A DNA stretch of 64,000 nt from Wolbachia endosymbiont (group B) of Protocalliphora azurea. Its GTDB lineage: Bacteria; Pseudomonadota; Alphaproteobacteria; Rickettsiales; Anaplasmataceae. This document shows positions 50,466 through 61,400 of the stretch, piece after piece. The translations under genes and the position numbers were made by a program. How positions within the stretch are numbered: the stretch's first letter is position 1; every line of letters begins with the position of its first letter. The notes below the pieces were generated by a model. The model worked only from the letters and a program-made list of their open reading frames with translations. It was not told where the DNA came from and searched no databases. The DNA lies in assembly GCF_947251865.1 (NCBI RefSeq), contig NZ_OX366394.1, forward strand, positions 186,001 through 250,000. Direction: 5' to 3'.

Positions 50466-53034
50466 AACTAAACTGTCATTACTGTTAGTTGCGATATTTT
50501 TGTTAAATATAGATTTTTTGCTCTCGTATCCAGTGTTTGCAGATACAGTAAGTGGTACTGACAAAACGGAATTTGTTAGCAGATTTAATTCTACTGGCAG
50601 CTTTAGTCGTGCTTCTAATCCTGACTGTAAGGCGTTTGAAACAGCTGCAGCAGTTGCTGGGATAGCAATTGCTATTGGTGCAATATTTACTGGTATTGTT
50701 TTGATTGTCTCTTCTGCTGGTTTATTTACTGCTCTTGTTATCGTTGGAATGATAGCTGCAATTGTTGGGGTTTGGAAGGCGATAGGAGGACTTGTTGTTT
50801 GTGAGCATAGTTTTGTTAAACACCCAGTTGCACGTGATCATGATGGAAAGTATAAAGATTTCGAATTCTCAAAATCAGAATACTCAAAATATTCAGATTG
50901 CACAAATAAGAATTATCAAAAGGAAGATGAATATTTTAAATGTTTTGATGGGGCAAATGGATCAATAGAAGTAGGTAGAAAAATAGAGAAGGGCATTTTA
51001 AACTCCATACCTGACCAAAATACTGGTGGTTATTACTGGCCAAAAAACGGTGTGCAATACAGTGAATATATAGAAGTATGCCATAGAAATCCTTTAACAT
51101 TTAGCAGATTGTTTTGGTTAGATACATCAATAAAAGCAGACTTTGATGTTAGAGAGAAGGACACTGGATATGAAGGTGGGTCATGGTCTCCAAAAGTTGA
51201 TGGTGATCTGGAATGTAAAGTTCTTAAAGCAGGACAAAGCGAAACCATACATGGGTCAACATTCAAGGCAGTAAAAAAAATGGACAGATTGTGTGTGGAG
51301 CTGGCAAGTGTGAGAATGCTTGGTATCAAAATGACTCCTTGGCCGCAAGGGGTTGATATGGGATGCACAGAATTGCCACCTGACCCACTTGCTCCTATGT
51401 GTGAAAAATCTGTGATGATATTCAAAAATAAAGATGGTACAGGTAAATATGAGGAAGATCTTAATGATTCTAAAAATAAGGACAAAGATTACAAAACTAT
51501 TATAAGGGAAAAGAAAGGAGAGGGAAAAATTTTTGTAGGTTATAATAATGCCAGTTGTTTTAGCCAGTATGTCTCTGAAGCTTGCTACAATCAAGCGGGA
51601 AGTAAGTCATTATCTCCTATTCCTATAACTTCTATGATAGTGCAATGTATTAAGGAGTCGTTAGATAATTTAGTGGCAGGTATTGATTCAAGTGGTAACT
51701 TACTTACAGACAAAAATGGACATGCTAAGGGTAGTTTTTTGTCTGTAGCACAAAAAAGACTGAAGAACACTGTTACTGCTATCTTAATTTTAGCTTTGAT
51801 ATTGTTCTCTATAAAAGTTATGTCTGGTGGAGTGCGTAGTCCGCAAGAAATGTACATGTTGATCATTAAATTCGCTTTAGTGATTTACTTTACGACAGGT
51901 AGCACTATGTCTCATTATTACGGGGAATTAACAAAACTTTCGAACGGCTTATCAGAAATAGTGCTTAAAGCTTCATCTGAGAGTAAAAATATATGTAATT
52001 ATGAGGCAGGTAAAGATTATGAATACGATCGTGCAGGGCAGAAGGTATCCTACAGTTATCTTGCACCTTGGGATAGGCTTGATTGCAGAATTTTATTTTA
52101 TTTAGGTGCCCCTTTAGATGGAATTGGTGGCAAAATTGGTACTGGAGGTGTTGCAACGTTAGCGGTCTTGCTTGGCGCTGCTCCTGTCTTGTTAGTTGCA
52201 GGTTCGGTGATTGGTATTATTTTCGCTGGTGGACAAATTTTAGTAGCTCTTGTCTGTATATTTATGGCCATTTTGATGATGATGGTTATTTTATGGATGT
52301 GCTATGTATTTATCTTATCTTTAGTTGCGCTTAGTGTAATTATCATCTTATCGCCTTTATTCATTCCTATGGTTTTGTTTCAACATACTAAAGGATATTT
52401 TGATGGTTGGCTAAAAGAGTTAATTACCTACAGTTTATACCCAGTTATCCTCTTTGCATTTCTATCTTTTATGTTCATAGCATGTGATAAAATCTATTTT
52501 AAAAATTTAAATTTTAAACTGGACGAGTCATATAAAAATGAACAACCAGACAAGTCATATGAAAAGAAACAAGCAGAAATCTCATATAGTAAGAAAAAAC
52601 AGTGGTTTAAATTGAAAGATGGGGAATGTGATAAAAATGAAACTACTCTCGCATGTATGATGCAAAATTATAGCTTTAAAAAGAGCAGCATACTTGGTCT
52701 ATTCGACTTTAGATACATGGAGTTTGGCAGCTCTCTAATCGGAGAATTATTAAAATTGTGTTTAGTATTATTCCTCTTTTACCACTTTTTAAACGTTCTT
52801 CCCGGCATGGCTGCTGAGCTTGCTGGTAATCACAGAGCAGCACTTGGTTCAGGTAGCACTCCTGCACAAATGGTGAATAAAGCTTTATCTGCTGCCAAAG
52901 CTGCTGCTGGAGGTGCTGGTCAAGTTGCTGCTGCGGCTGTAAATAAGGCAAGAGGGGCTATTGGAGGAGGTGGAGATGATAATAAGGGATCGGGATCTTC
53001 CTCTAGTGAATCTATAAAATCAGGTGGAGAGTGA
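50458..53034 (+). CDS. virB6: VirB6-family T4SS channel protein 1
   Basis: 858 aa. Signal peptide (MFKTKLSLLLVAIFLLNIDFLLSYPVFA), two early helices (~60-110), a large Cys-containing ectodomain (~115-430), then the TrbL/VirB6 core of at least five helices (LKNTVTAILILALILFSIKVM to FLFYHFLNVLPGMAAELAG). A periplasmic loop carries three 9-residue tandem repeats (bases 52522-52602). The Gly/Ser-rich tail (GGAGQVAAAAVNKARGAIGGGGDD) is probably disordered. Rickettsiales VirB6 proteins are much longer than the 300-aa Agrobacterium prototype; the extra domains may face outward. Confidence 0.94.
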   Translation: MFKTKLSLLLVAIFLLNIDFLLSYPVFADTVSGTDKTEFVSRFNSTGSFSRASNPDCKAFETAAAVAGIAIAIGAIFTGIVLIVSSAGLFTALVIVGMIAAIVGVWKAIGGLVVCEHSFVKHPVARDHDGKYKDFEFSKSEYSKYSDCTNKNYQKEDEYFKCFDGANGSIEVGRKIEKGILNSIPDQNTGGYYWPKNGVQYSEYIEVCHRNPLTFSRLFWLDTSIKADFDVREKDTGYEGGSWSPKVDGDLECKVLKAGQSETIHGSTFKAVKKMDRLCVELASVRMLGIKMTPWPQGVDMGCTELPPDPLAPMCEKSVMIFKNKDGTGKYEEDLNDSKNKDKDYKTIIREKKGEGKIFVGYNNASCFSQYVSEACYNQAGSKSLSPIPITSMIVQCIKESLDNLVAGIDSSGNLLTDKNGHAKGSFLSVAQKRLKNTVTAILILALILFSIKVMSGGVRSPQEMYMLIIKFALVIYFTTGSTMSHYYGELTKLSNGLSEIVLKASSESKNICNYEAGKDYEYDRAGQKVSYSYLAPWDRLDCRILFYLGAPLDGIGGKIGTGGVATLAVLLGAAPVLLVAGSVIGIIFAGGQILVALVCIFMAILMMMVILWMCYVFILSLVALSVIIILSPLFIPMVLFQHTKGYFDGWLKELITYSLYPVILFAFLSFMFIACDKIYFKNLNFKLDESYKNEQPDKSYEKKQAEISYSKKKQWFKLKDGECDKNETTLACMMQNYSFKKSSILGLFDFRYMEFGSSLIGELLKLCLVLFLFYHFLNVLPGMAAELAGNHRAALGSGSTPAQMVNKALSAAKAAAGGAGQVAAAAVNKARGAIGGGGDDNKGSGSSSSESIKSGGE
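52522..52602 (+). repeat. Three 27-bp tandem repeats in virB6-1
   Basis: Encodes DESYKNEQP, DKSYEKKQA and EISYSKKKQ. The units keep frame and a central SY, located in a loop between membrane helices. Confidence 0.8.
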
Positions 53035-53051
53035 GCGCAGGTGAGTAACAG

Positions 53052-55424
53052 ATGTTTGAACATTTGAGCAACCAAAATTTGGTTAAGCTATGCATAAGTT
53101 TTGTGATACTCTTTTTATTATCTGGGTGCGGGTGTATTAAGCCAGAAGATTCATCAGGCTTGCGTGAGAAATTGGATATAGTGTCAACAGAGCAGAAATG
53201 GGTTGATTCTGGAGTCTATATTTCGGATAAAATAAAAGTAACAGAGATTAATATAGTACCTAATAAGGTTAATTTTTGTTCGCAATATAAAGATTTTGCA
53301 ATTGAACCTGGAGTAAGAAACGTTACATTACCGTTTGCGCTTAAAGCTGGCGATGCGATAAGCTTTAGTGTTCTTGGAAGTAAAATGTGTAAAAACAATA
53401 ATGGCATGGTCACCTGCAAAAAAATTGACGAAAATTGCAGTGAAGGGGAAAAGGAGTATTTTTCACATGTTTTAAATCAAGAGAAGTGTCAAGGTGAAAT
53501 ATGTCCTAATAAATATGAAATAGGCAATGCACAATGGTTAAATGGAAAAGAGTACTGGTCTTCAGAATTAGATCAAAGTGAAAGAGAGGAAATTAGAAAT
53601 GTCATCGACTCTATAAAACAGCAAGGGGAAAATGTAGACTGTAGCAAGCTTTCAGAGAGCAGTGCAAGTAAGATAGATACGCGCATTTTAAATTTACTCT
53701 GTGGACGTATATGTAAATTTTCTTTCGGCAGCGGAGAAAAAGGTTGCGTATATATTGAATACAATAGTATAGAAGGTGAGATATTCAATACTTTAAATTC
53801 TAGAGGTGAATCTGTTATTGCTGAAATTATTGATAACGTATTAAAGGAAAAACGGGTAAAAACTGACATTACACTATTACGTGTTCACATGGATAATGAG
53901 GAATTTGAACACATTCCAGGAGGCGGTATATGTATTAACTGTGATCATAAGATAGATCGTAACCATCCAAAACCAGAGTTAACTTTTAGTTTAGGTGATG
54001 GTAAGGGCAAGGGTGGTTTCAATATAAGAGTAACGAAGAACCATAGTCTAAAAAACAACTTATATATACATGTTTCTGATAAGTTTCCTGAGCACAATCC
54101 TGGTGAAATTCTGGGGGATATACCTGTGGATATCAGTGAAGTTCATAATACTGAGTATATGGAAAGATTAAAAGAAAAGCTAAAAGACAAGAGTGGCACT
54201 ATATATTACGGAATAAGAGATCATGGCTGTGATTATAAGAAAAATGAGGGTCAGTTTAGTATTAACCTTACAACTAAAGAGCCACCTGTAAGAACTTTTA
54301 GTGCGATATATAATTTTTTTGATGAAAAAGTAAAAACTGCATTTTTCGGTTCTAGCTACAAAGACACTAACGCGATTCACTCTGATACTAGCCCTGTGAA
54401 GTCTCTTTATCAAAGTTTTGTAGCATCAAATAGAACAAATACCATCAGATCTACAATAGTGTCGTTATTAGTATTATATATAGTTTTATACACCCTTTAT
54501 TACTTTTTTGGATTGTCTCATGCTTCTATATATGAATTTTTAATTATATGTGTAAAGATAGGAGTTATTACCCAATTGCTGAACGATAACAGTTGGAGTT
54601 TTTTTTATAACAATGCATTTTCTATTTTTGTTAATGCTCCAAAACAGTTAATAGAAATAGCAAATTTCAGAGGTACAACATCAAATGTTTTTGAATTTCT
54701 TGATTTACCGCTCAATAGGTTTTTATCAGCACACTCAGTGTTACTAATAGTATCTCTTATATTCTCCGGTCCTTTGGGTATTGTATCGTTTTGCTTGGTG
54801 ATTTGGGGTTTGATAACAGTGAGCTTATCGATGTTTAACGCCTTATTTTCTTTTATCACATCTATAGCAATAGTTGCATTATTGCTTTCCTTGGCGCCTC
54901 TTTTTATTATTTGCCTTCTATTTGGATATACTAGACAGATGTTTCACAATTGGGTCAAAAATTTAGCAAGATTTGCAATTCATCCGGTAGTGCTTTTAAT
55001 TTTTATATCATTAATAAGCCAGGTTATGGATTATATTGTGTATTCGGTCTTTAATTTTGAGGTCTGTCCTACATGTATACTTAATCTTAACTTAAAGATT
55101 TTTAATCCTTGTATTATTTATGGTTATGCTTCCAAACATGCACCTAATATCACCGCTATGATGGCTTTTGTGATTTTGGGACATGCTATGAAAGCTTTAG
55201 TTGAGGCATCTTCAACAATATCTGATTCGTTGTTTGGTGTTTATGTGGCAAGCGAACCAGGAAGGCAATATCAGCAAAGCTTAATGGGAACAGTAGGTTT
55301 AGATGAACAAAGTATCCAAAGAAGAGCAGGTCAGCAATCTGGTACACCAAGTCGAAGACCTCAAATACCACAATCAGCTCAAAGATCAGCACCTAAAATA
55401 CCGACAAACACAGGAAATCAATGA
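53052..55424 (+). CDS. virB6: VirB6-family T4SS channel protein 2
   Basis: 790 aa. The N-terminal signal ends in a lipobox (FVILFLLSGCGC, Cys27 region), so the mature protein may be a lipoprotein. A Cys-rich ectodomain follows to ~residue 430. The VirB6 core starts at TIRSTIVSLLVLYIVLYTLYYFFGL with the conserved NDNSWSFFYNNAF segment and ALLLSLAPLFIICLLFG. The tail is Gln, Arg and Pro rich. The next gene overlaps its stop (ATGATGAG). Confidence 0.93.
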   Translation: MFEHLSNQNLVKLCISFVILFLLSGCGCIKPEDSSGLREKLDIVSTEQKWVDSGVYISDKIKVTEINIVPNKVNFCSQYKDFAIEPGVRNVTLPFALKAGDAISFSVLGSKMCKNNNGMVTCKKIDENCSEGEKEYFSHVLNQEKCQGEICPNKYEIGNAQWLNGKEYWSSELDQSEREEIRNVIDSIKQQGENVDCSKLSESSASKIDTRILNLLCGRICKFSFGSGEKGCVYIEYNSIEGEIFNTLNSRGESVIAEIIDNVLKEKRVKTDITLLRVHMDNEEFEHIPGGGICINCDHKIDRNHPKPELTFSLGDGKGKGGFNIRVTKNHSLKNNLYIHVSDKFPEHNPGEILGDIPVDISEVHNTEYMERLKEKLKDKSGTIYYGIRDHGCDYKKNEGQFSINLTTKEPPVRTFSAIYNFFDEKVKTAFFGSSYKDTNAIHSDTSPVKSLYQSFVASNRTNTIRSTIVSLLVLYIVLYTLYYFFGLSHASIYEFLIICVKIGVITQLLNDNSWSFFYNNAFSIFVNAPKQLIEIANFRGTTSNVFEFLDLPLNRFLSAHSVLLIVSLIFSGPLGIVSFCLVIWGLITVSLSMFNALFSFITSIAIVALLLSLAPLFIICLLFGYTRQMFHNWVKNLARFAIHPVVLLIFISLISQVMDYIVYSVFNFEVCPTCILNLNLKIFNPCIIYGYASKHAPNITAMMAFVILGHAMKALVEASSTISDSLFGVYVASEPGRQYQQSLMGTVGLDEQSIQRRAGQQSGTPSRRPQIPQSAQRSAPKIPTNTGNQ

Positions 55425-58321
55425 TGAGCAGAAAATCATTATTATTGATACTATGTCTTGTAATTACTGGCTGCACAATGGATTGTGTTGAACCTGGGCT
55501 GCAGAGCAGAAATACTAGTGTCAGTATAGATGTTCCAGTTCGTGAAGCTGGCGAAGGAGTTAAAATTCATTGGGTTGATTCTGGTCAAGTAATTAGCAAG
55601 GATGAGAAAATCAAATTTACTCTTGGTGGGTCAGTAAATTTTTGTCCTCTTAAAGAAGGGAAAAATCCAAAGAGAGTACTTGTGCCCGCTGTATTTTGTG
55701 CTAATGATTTAATACCAAATTACAGTAATAAGTTAACTGATAATGCTAGTCTTGATGAACGAGAAATATGTGGGGATATAGGCTTTGGAAATAATGAATT
55801 CTATAGCAATAGACGTTATGTAGATACTGGAATTAAAGCAAATCCTGGTGATAAGTTAAGCTTTAGCTTAGTTCCCAGAGAGATAACGATTGATTATGAC
55901 AATCCACAAGGAAAAGGTATCAGTTTTGATGATAATTGCTATAGAACTGAAAAAGGGGATGAAAAAGATAGAGCTACAATAAGAGACATGCTAAACGGAG
56001 GAAAGTTCTTTTGTGGAGAAAGTGGTAAAAGAACTGTAGTAGAATTTCCGCCGCTGAATAAAGAAGAAATGAATAAAAGAAGAGTGCTAGTTGGCAATGG
56101 CTACACTCCATATGATAATAAGGTACATTTTAATAAGGATTATATTCAAAATTCATGGATAAATGGTGCGTTGTTAGATCTACGACGAACTAAAATAGGA
56201 CTGAATGAATTATGTAATGGGAAAAGGTGTGATTTTAATGAGCTGAACAAATACAGTTCTTATGAACTTAATTGTTACTATCAGAATATATGTTACAACG
56301 CAAAAGGTATAGGGGAGAATTGCGTCTCTTCTATAAGGTATGAGAAGTATGATAAAGGAAATACATGTGACATGTATTCTCACCTTAAACGTATTGAGGA
56401 TGAACTAAAAAAGATTGAAGAAAATAAGAGGGATTCTAAGCAGATTGACATTAATTTAATATCAAATTCTAAATTAAACTTCAAAGAGGACAGAGGAGAT
56501 ATTTCTTGGGCCGAAGCTCTTGTTGCAAAAATTGGCGATTTTGATGATCAGGATACTGCTAAAGGTATTCAATGTTTTCCAAATGAGAAAGGTGCGAAAG
56601 GAGATAATGTATGTTCACAGATTAATTATAAATTTGAAGATTACTCTCTGAGATTAAATCATGATTATAAAATAAAAGGTATAACACCTGGTAGTAGTGT
56701 GATGCTTGCTATAGCAAGTAATGGCAACTACCAACTTCATAGAGGTGGATATCATGTTGAAGTAACTAGATCATGTAACTTTGATGGTGGTAAAAAATTG
56801 TATGTGTACTTAGGTGATAATCCGCCAAGGGATCCATCTGCTCGAAAGACTAATGATTTCAAAAAAGTAAAGAGGTTGGATAAAATAACAGAGGATAATG
56901 TAGACTATTACATAATAGATGGAAGTCATTTGGTAAATGAAGAGTCTAAGAAAATATATTTTGGTATTAATGTAGAAAACGTAGAGAAAGATGATATTAC
57001 GGACAAAGATAGCAAATATTATGAAGATAACAAATACACAGTAAATTTATTTTTAAAAAGAAAAATAAACGATTTTATTTCATCAACTGTAAACAAGATT
57101 TTTGATTTCATAACAGACGGGAGTGAAGACGGAATTAAAATTCCATATGAAGGATATAGAAAGGGGCTTCTACAAGGAATAAGAGCTTTGCTTATTCTAT
57201 ACGTTATATTTACTGTTGTTGGCTATATGCTTGGAACAATACAATTAAGTAAATTCGATTTTATTATAAGAATATTCAAAATAGCATTTATAGCTTTTGC
57301 TTTTAGTGATAGAAGTTGGGAATTCTTTGGTACAACTTTGTCTGGGCTTTTTATTGAGGGTAGCATTTATTTAGTTGATAGTTTTTCTGGCTATATAGGA
57401 GAAGGAGGTAAAAAATTTGCATTCTTAGATTTAACAGCCGGAGTATTATTTACAGGAGAAACATGGCTGAAATTTTTATCTTTAATGCTATCAGGACCTT
57501 TTGGCTTTATTGCATTTTTGGCAATACTTTATGCTACTTTTGTGTTTTTAAGATGCATTATTAGTGCTACGTTTAAGTATGTAATATCTACTGTTTTAGT
57601 GGCATTTTTATTGTCATTGGCACCTTTATTTATCGTATTTATTCTATTTCAACAAACTAAAACATTATTTGATAATTGGATAAAAACGCTGGCTCATGTT
57701 TCATTGCAACCAGTCATTTTATTTTCATCCTTGTCTCTTTTAAACCAGTTAATGTATTCAGTTCTATACAACCTCACAAATTTTTCTGCATGCTATCAAT
57801 GCTTAATTAGTGTAAATTTTTTATCGTATGATCTGTGTCTTATGAAATCAATATTACCTCTTGGGTATAGTCCTGGTACTAGTGTTGATGTTGCGCTCAG
57901 TACTGGAGAAAGGGCTGGTGGGCACTTTGCAGCATTACCTATAGATCTAATCCAGGCATTTATATATCTCATCATTGCTAGTGCAATGGAAGCTTTTGTT
58001 TCTATATCAGAAACTATGGCGCAGGCGTTGTTCAGCTCTGGTTATGGAGTTGCTCAAAGTGTTAGTCATATTTCTAGGAGCGCATCACAAGCTATGCTGT
58101 CAACTGTTGGCCTTGATGATAGAATCCAAAATATGATACATAACATCAAGCAGGGAATGAGTAAAGATCGTAGCAAAATTGAAGCTAAATTGCCTGATAC
58201 ACCAAAGCAAGCAGATGAAAAAGGGAGTTCTGGCAAAGAAATGAGCAAATCTGAAACACTAAGCCAGCCAGATAAGCAAAAGGATTCTGATAAAACAAAA
58301 GGACAAGTCAAGGAAGATTGA
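55421..58321 (+). CDS. virB6: VirB6-family T4SS channel protein 3
   Basis: 966 aa. Signal with lipobox (LLLILCLVITGCTM). Ectodomain to ~residue 580, with a heptad-like LKRIEDELKKIEENKRDSKQ stretch near 325. The VirB6 core begins at GIRALLILYVIFTVVGYML, with SDRSWEFFGTTLSGLF (parallel to NDNSWSFF in paralog 2) and AFLLSLAPLFIVFILF. The Lys/Ser/Asp-rich tail is soluble. Translationally coupled to paralog 2 by overlap. Confidence 0.93.
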   Translation: MMSRKSLLLILCLVITGCTMDCVEPGLQSRNTSVSIDVPVREAGEGVKIHWVDSGQVISKDEKIKFTLGGSVNFCPLKEGKNPKRVLVPAVFCANDLIPNYSNKLTDNASLDEREICGDIGFGNNEFYSNRRYVDTGIKANPGDKLSFSLVPREITIDYDNPQGKGISFDDNCYRTEKGDEKDRATIRDMLNGGKFFCGESGKRTVVEFPPLNKEEMNKRRVLVGNGYTPYDNKVHFNKDYIQNSWINGALLDLRRTKIGLNELCNGKRCDFNELNKYSSYELNCYYQNICYNAKGIGENCVSSIRYEKYDKGNTCDMYSHLKRIEDELKKIEENKRDSKQIDINLISNSKLNFKEDRGDISWAEALVAKIGDFDDQDTAKGIQCFPNEKGAKGDNVCSQINYKFEDYSLRLNHDYKIKGITPGSSVMLAIASNGNYQLHRGGYHVEVTRSCNFDGGKKLYVYLGDNPPRDPSARKTNDFKKVKRLDKITEDNVDYYIIDGSHLVNEESKKIYFGINVENVEKDDITDKDSKYYEDNKYTVNLFLKRKINDFISSTVNKIFDFITDGSEDGIKIPYEGYRKGLLQGIRALLILYVIFTVVGYMLGTIQLSKFDFIIRIFKIAFIAFAFSDRSWEFFGTTLSGLFIEGSIYLVDSFSGYIGEGGKKFAFLDLTAGVLFTGETWLKFLSLMLSGPFGFIAFLAILYATFVFLRCIISATFKYVISTVLVAFLLSLAPLFIVFILFQQTKTLFDNWIKTLAHVSLQPVILFSSLSLLNQLMYSVLYNLTNFSACYQCLISVNFLSYDLCLMKSILPLGYSPGTSVDVALSTGERAGGHFAALPIDLIQAFIYLIIASAMEAFVSISETMAQALFSSGYGVAQSVSHISRSASQAMLSTVGLDDRIQNMIHNIKQGMSKDRSKIEAKLPDTPKQADEKGSSGKEMSKSETLSQPDKQKDSDKTKGQVKED

Positions 58322-58402
58322 TGAGATATATGGAGTAACTAATTAAAAAGATATTTGAAGTAAGGTTTTAGAAATTTATTCTGTATTGGAAAAAGTTTAG
58401 GT

Positions 58403-61400
58403 ATGCAATCACGCTTAGGCAAATGTTGGTTTAGGTTATTAATTTTGGTAATCTGTGTTCTGGTTACAGGTTGTAGTAAGAATGATATGCCTTTTCCAAG
58501 ATGTATATCTGCTGATTATTTTGGTCCTGAACCCATTGCAATTGGTGCTCATTTTCCAATCGGTCATGATGCGTTTTTTCCAGAAGGTGAAAGTGGAGAA
58601 CCTATTGATCCTGAAACCGGAGAAATCAATTATGGTTTTCACCCTAATCAAGTAGTGAAGTGGAAGGATACCGGCCTTGAAACCAATGGAGATAGTTTAG
58701 TAGTACGAGTAAATGGTGCATGGACATCTTGGAGCAATAGTAATAAGAAGAAATCTCAAAGTAGTTATAGTTTGGAAAGTTTGGAGCAGTTAAAATATGC
58801 AACCAAATTTGAAAGAGGGAAAGGTGACAACAGTCTGCCTGACTTTCACTTAGTTTGTAATGATTATAAACCTAGCATACAAAAATTTTCAAGTAAGCCT
58901 AAAGAAAGTTGCACTGTAAAGTGCAAGTGCATTAATGAAGATGATAGCGCAAATACAGTATCACGTGGTGCTCCATGTTGGTTTACTAACGGCCATGGTG
59001 CTTATCTTTTATTTAAAAGGCCTAGCGATTCTAGTCCTAACGAAAATTTAAAATCCATGCGTAACCCTGAGTCTCCTACTGTACATCTAGGTTACAATTC
59101 CGTAGCGGAAGATGGAAGTGGGCTTTTTACTTTAGACAGAGATAACACCACATTACAGGACAGGAGTTGTAATACGGTGAGGTTAGAAAAAGGATGGAAA
59201 ATATATGTAAAGATATTAGATAGATATTATCTAGATAATGCAGGTGGCTACTCTTTTGAATTTTTGAGCGGAGTGCAGAAACCAAGTAACTTTGGATTTT
59301 TTGATTACATTTATAACTATCTAAAATGTGTATTATTGATTAACGAAAATTGTAAAAAGCATTTTGATAGCAATGATCCTGCAGCTGCACAGGCGATGTT
59401 CGAAAATATAGCTGAAAAAAGTACGAGCTTTCACAATTTTGTTCTTTCCTTGCTTGTTCTATTTATAGTGATTTCATCGCTTCTTTATCTTTTTGGAATG
59501 ATAAGAGAAACTAAGCATGATATGCTCATCAGAATGATGAAAATCACTCTAGTAATAGTGCTTATATCTCCTGGAAGTTTTAGATTTTTCTATGATCATT
59601 TTCTTGTTTTATTTGTTAAAGGTCTTGAACAATTGATAAGCATAATTACTAATTTTGCTCCCAACATGAACACCGGAGGTAATTCAAACGTTGCTCAAGG
59701 AAATGAAGCTAAATTGTTTAGCTTCATGGAGGATATGTTTAATAAGTTTTTTGCTTACTCTGTTTGGAAAAAGTTTGCAGCATTTTTACATTATCAAATG
59801 TGGGCAAGTCTCCTTATGATACCGGCAATTTTTATAGGGATTGTCTTATATTTCCTGCTGTGTATGTATGCTTACATAATATTCCTTTCTGGTTTTATGG
59901 GTATAGCTTTTCTTGTAGCTATAATGCCGCTATTCCTAATCTCTATTTTATTTTCACCACTGAAAAGTCTATTTGAGGGTTGGATAAAATTCTGTATTAG
60001 TTTCTGTTTGCAATCAATTATGATATTTACCCTGCTGTCATTACTTGCTGCGATGATAATGAATACCTTTTATAAACAGTTAGGCTTTACTGTGTGCTAT
60101 AATAAATGGCTTGAAATAAAGTTATGTGCTCCAAAATGGGTATTTGGTGGTTTTTGTATAATTGATAAAGAATACTTTAGCTGGACTCCAGGGCAAATTT
60201 TTGTACCTTATGCTATTGGAGAGGCTTCTACATTGAACGTAGATAAGAATATAGAAGGTATAGAAAAACTAAGCAGAATAGGTGGTACAGTAAAGTTTAC
60301 TGGTGGCGCTGGATATATCCCTCTTCCACCAGATTACATTAATAAAGGTTTTCGTTATATAGATTATCCTTTCTTTAATCCAATTCCTGGAACTAAAGAT
60401 AATCCAGCAGACCACTATATTGCGGAAAGTGATATGATAGTTAGTAATGGCTGTAGTGCAAAAGATCTAGTACGCTTAACAAATAGTTTATCTCATGCAT
60501 CAGAGAGGGCTGACATTATATTACTGATCAACAATATAGAGAAAAGGATAGGTGATGTTAGTGAAATAATAAAACGCTACTGTCAAGATATAAATAAATG
60601 CAATAGTTATAGGGAAATAATTAATGAAATAAGATCTTTAGTGCGGAGTGCGATAAAAAAACAAGGTTGTAGAATACTGAAACTTCATGATTTATATAAG
60701 GATCCCAACAGTGAATACTGTCAGAAATGTAAAGATTGTGAGGATTGCAAAAATTATAAAGAAAATAGTGATTACCAAAGGGTGCAAGACATACAGAGAG
60801 GTTATTTAATCAACGCAGGAGAGATCTTTGTATTGTTCTTGCTTTCGTTTTTGATGTTTTCTTTGAAGGAGTTTGTACAACAGATGGGCTCAAGCATTGC
60901 CGGTGGTGGGTTTGGTGTTTACAATATATCTAGTATGTATCAAGCATCACCTGTGACTGGTTTAATGCAGGGATTAAAACAACAGATGCAAGATAAAATT
61001 GGTGGAGGGCTAGAGTCTTTAGGTAATTGGGCTACTCATGTACCGGACAGATTAGCTGGAGGTACAGCTAATTTGCTAGGTAGAATACCAGGAGTTGGGG
61101 GTGTGCTGAAATATGCTATTAATGTGCCACGTAAGCTTGTAGGTGCTACTATTGAAGCAACAAAATTTGCAACATCACCTAAAAATGATGTTGATAAGCT
61201 TGAGGAAAAAATCTACAGGGCGTTTGGAATTGATAAAGAAGATATTGCACATAGAAGAATTGATAAATATTTAGAATATTATAAAGGATATGTAGGATCA
61301 CATTTGGGCTATACAATAGAAGATGCTATGAAGTTTACTTGGGAACATGGTCTCGACTCTATAGGAATTAACCCTGCTACAGGAGAAAAGGATGGTTACC

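Noticed and set aside
51033-51594. Minus-strand frames of 112-150 codons opposite virB6-1
   Set aside because: Shadows of the well-supported virB6-1 coding strand.
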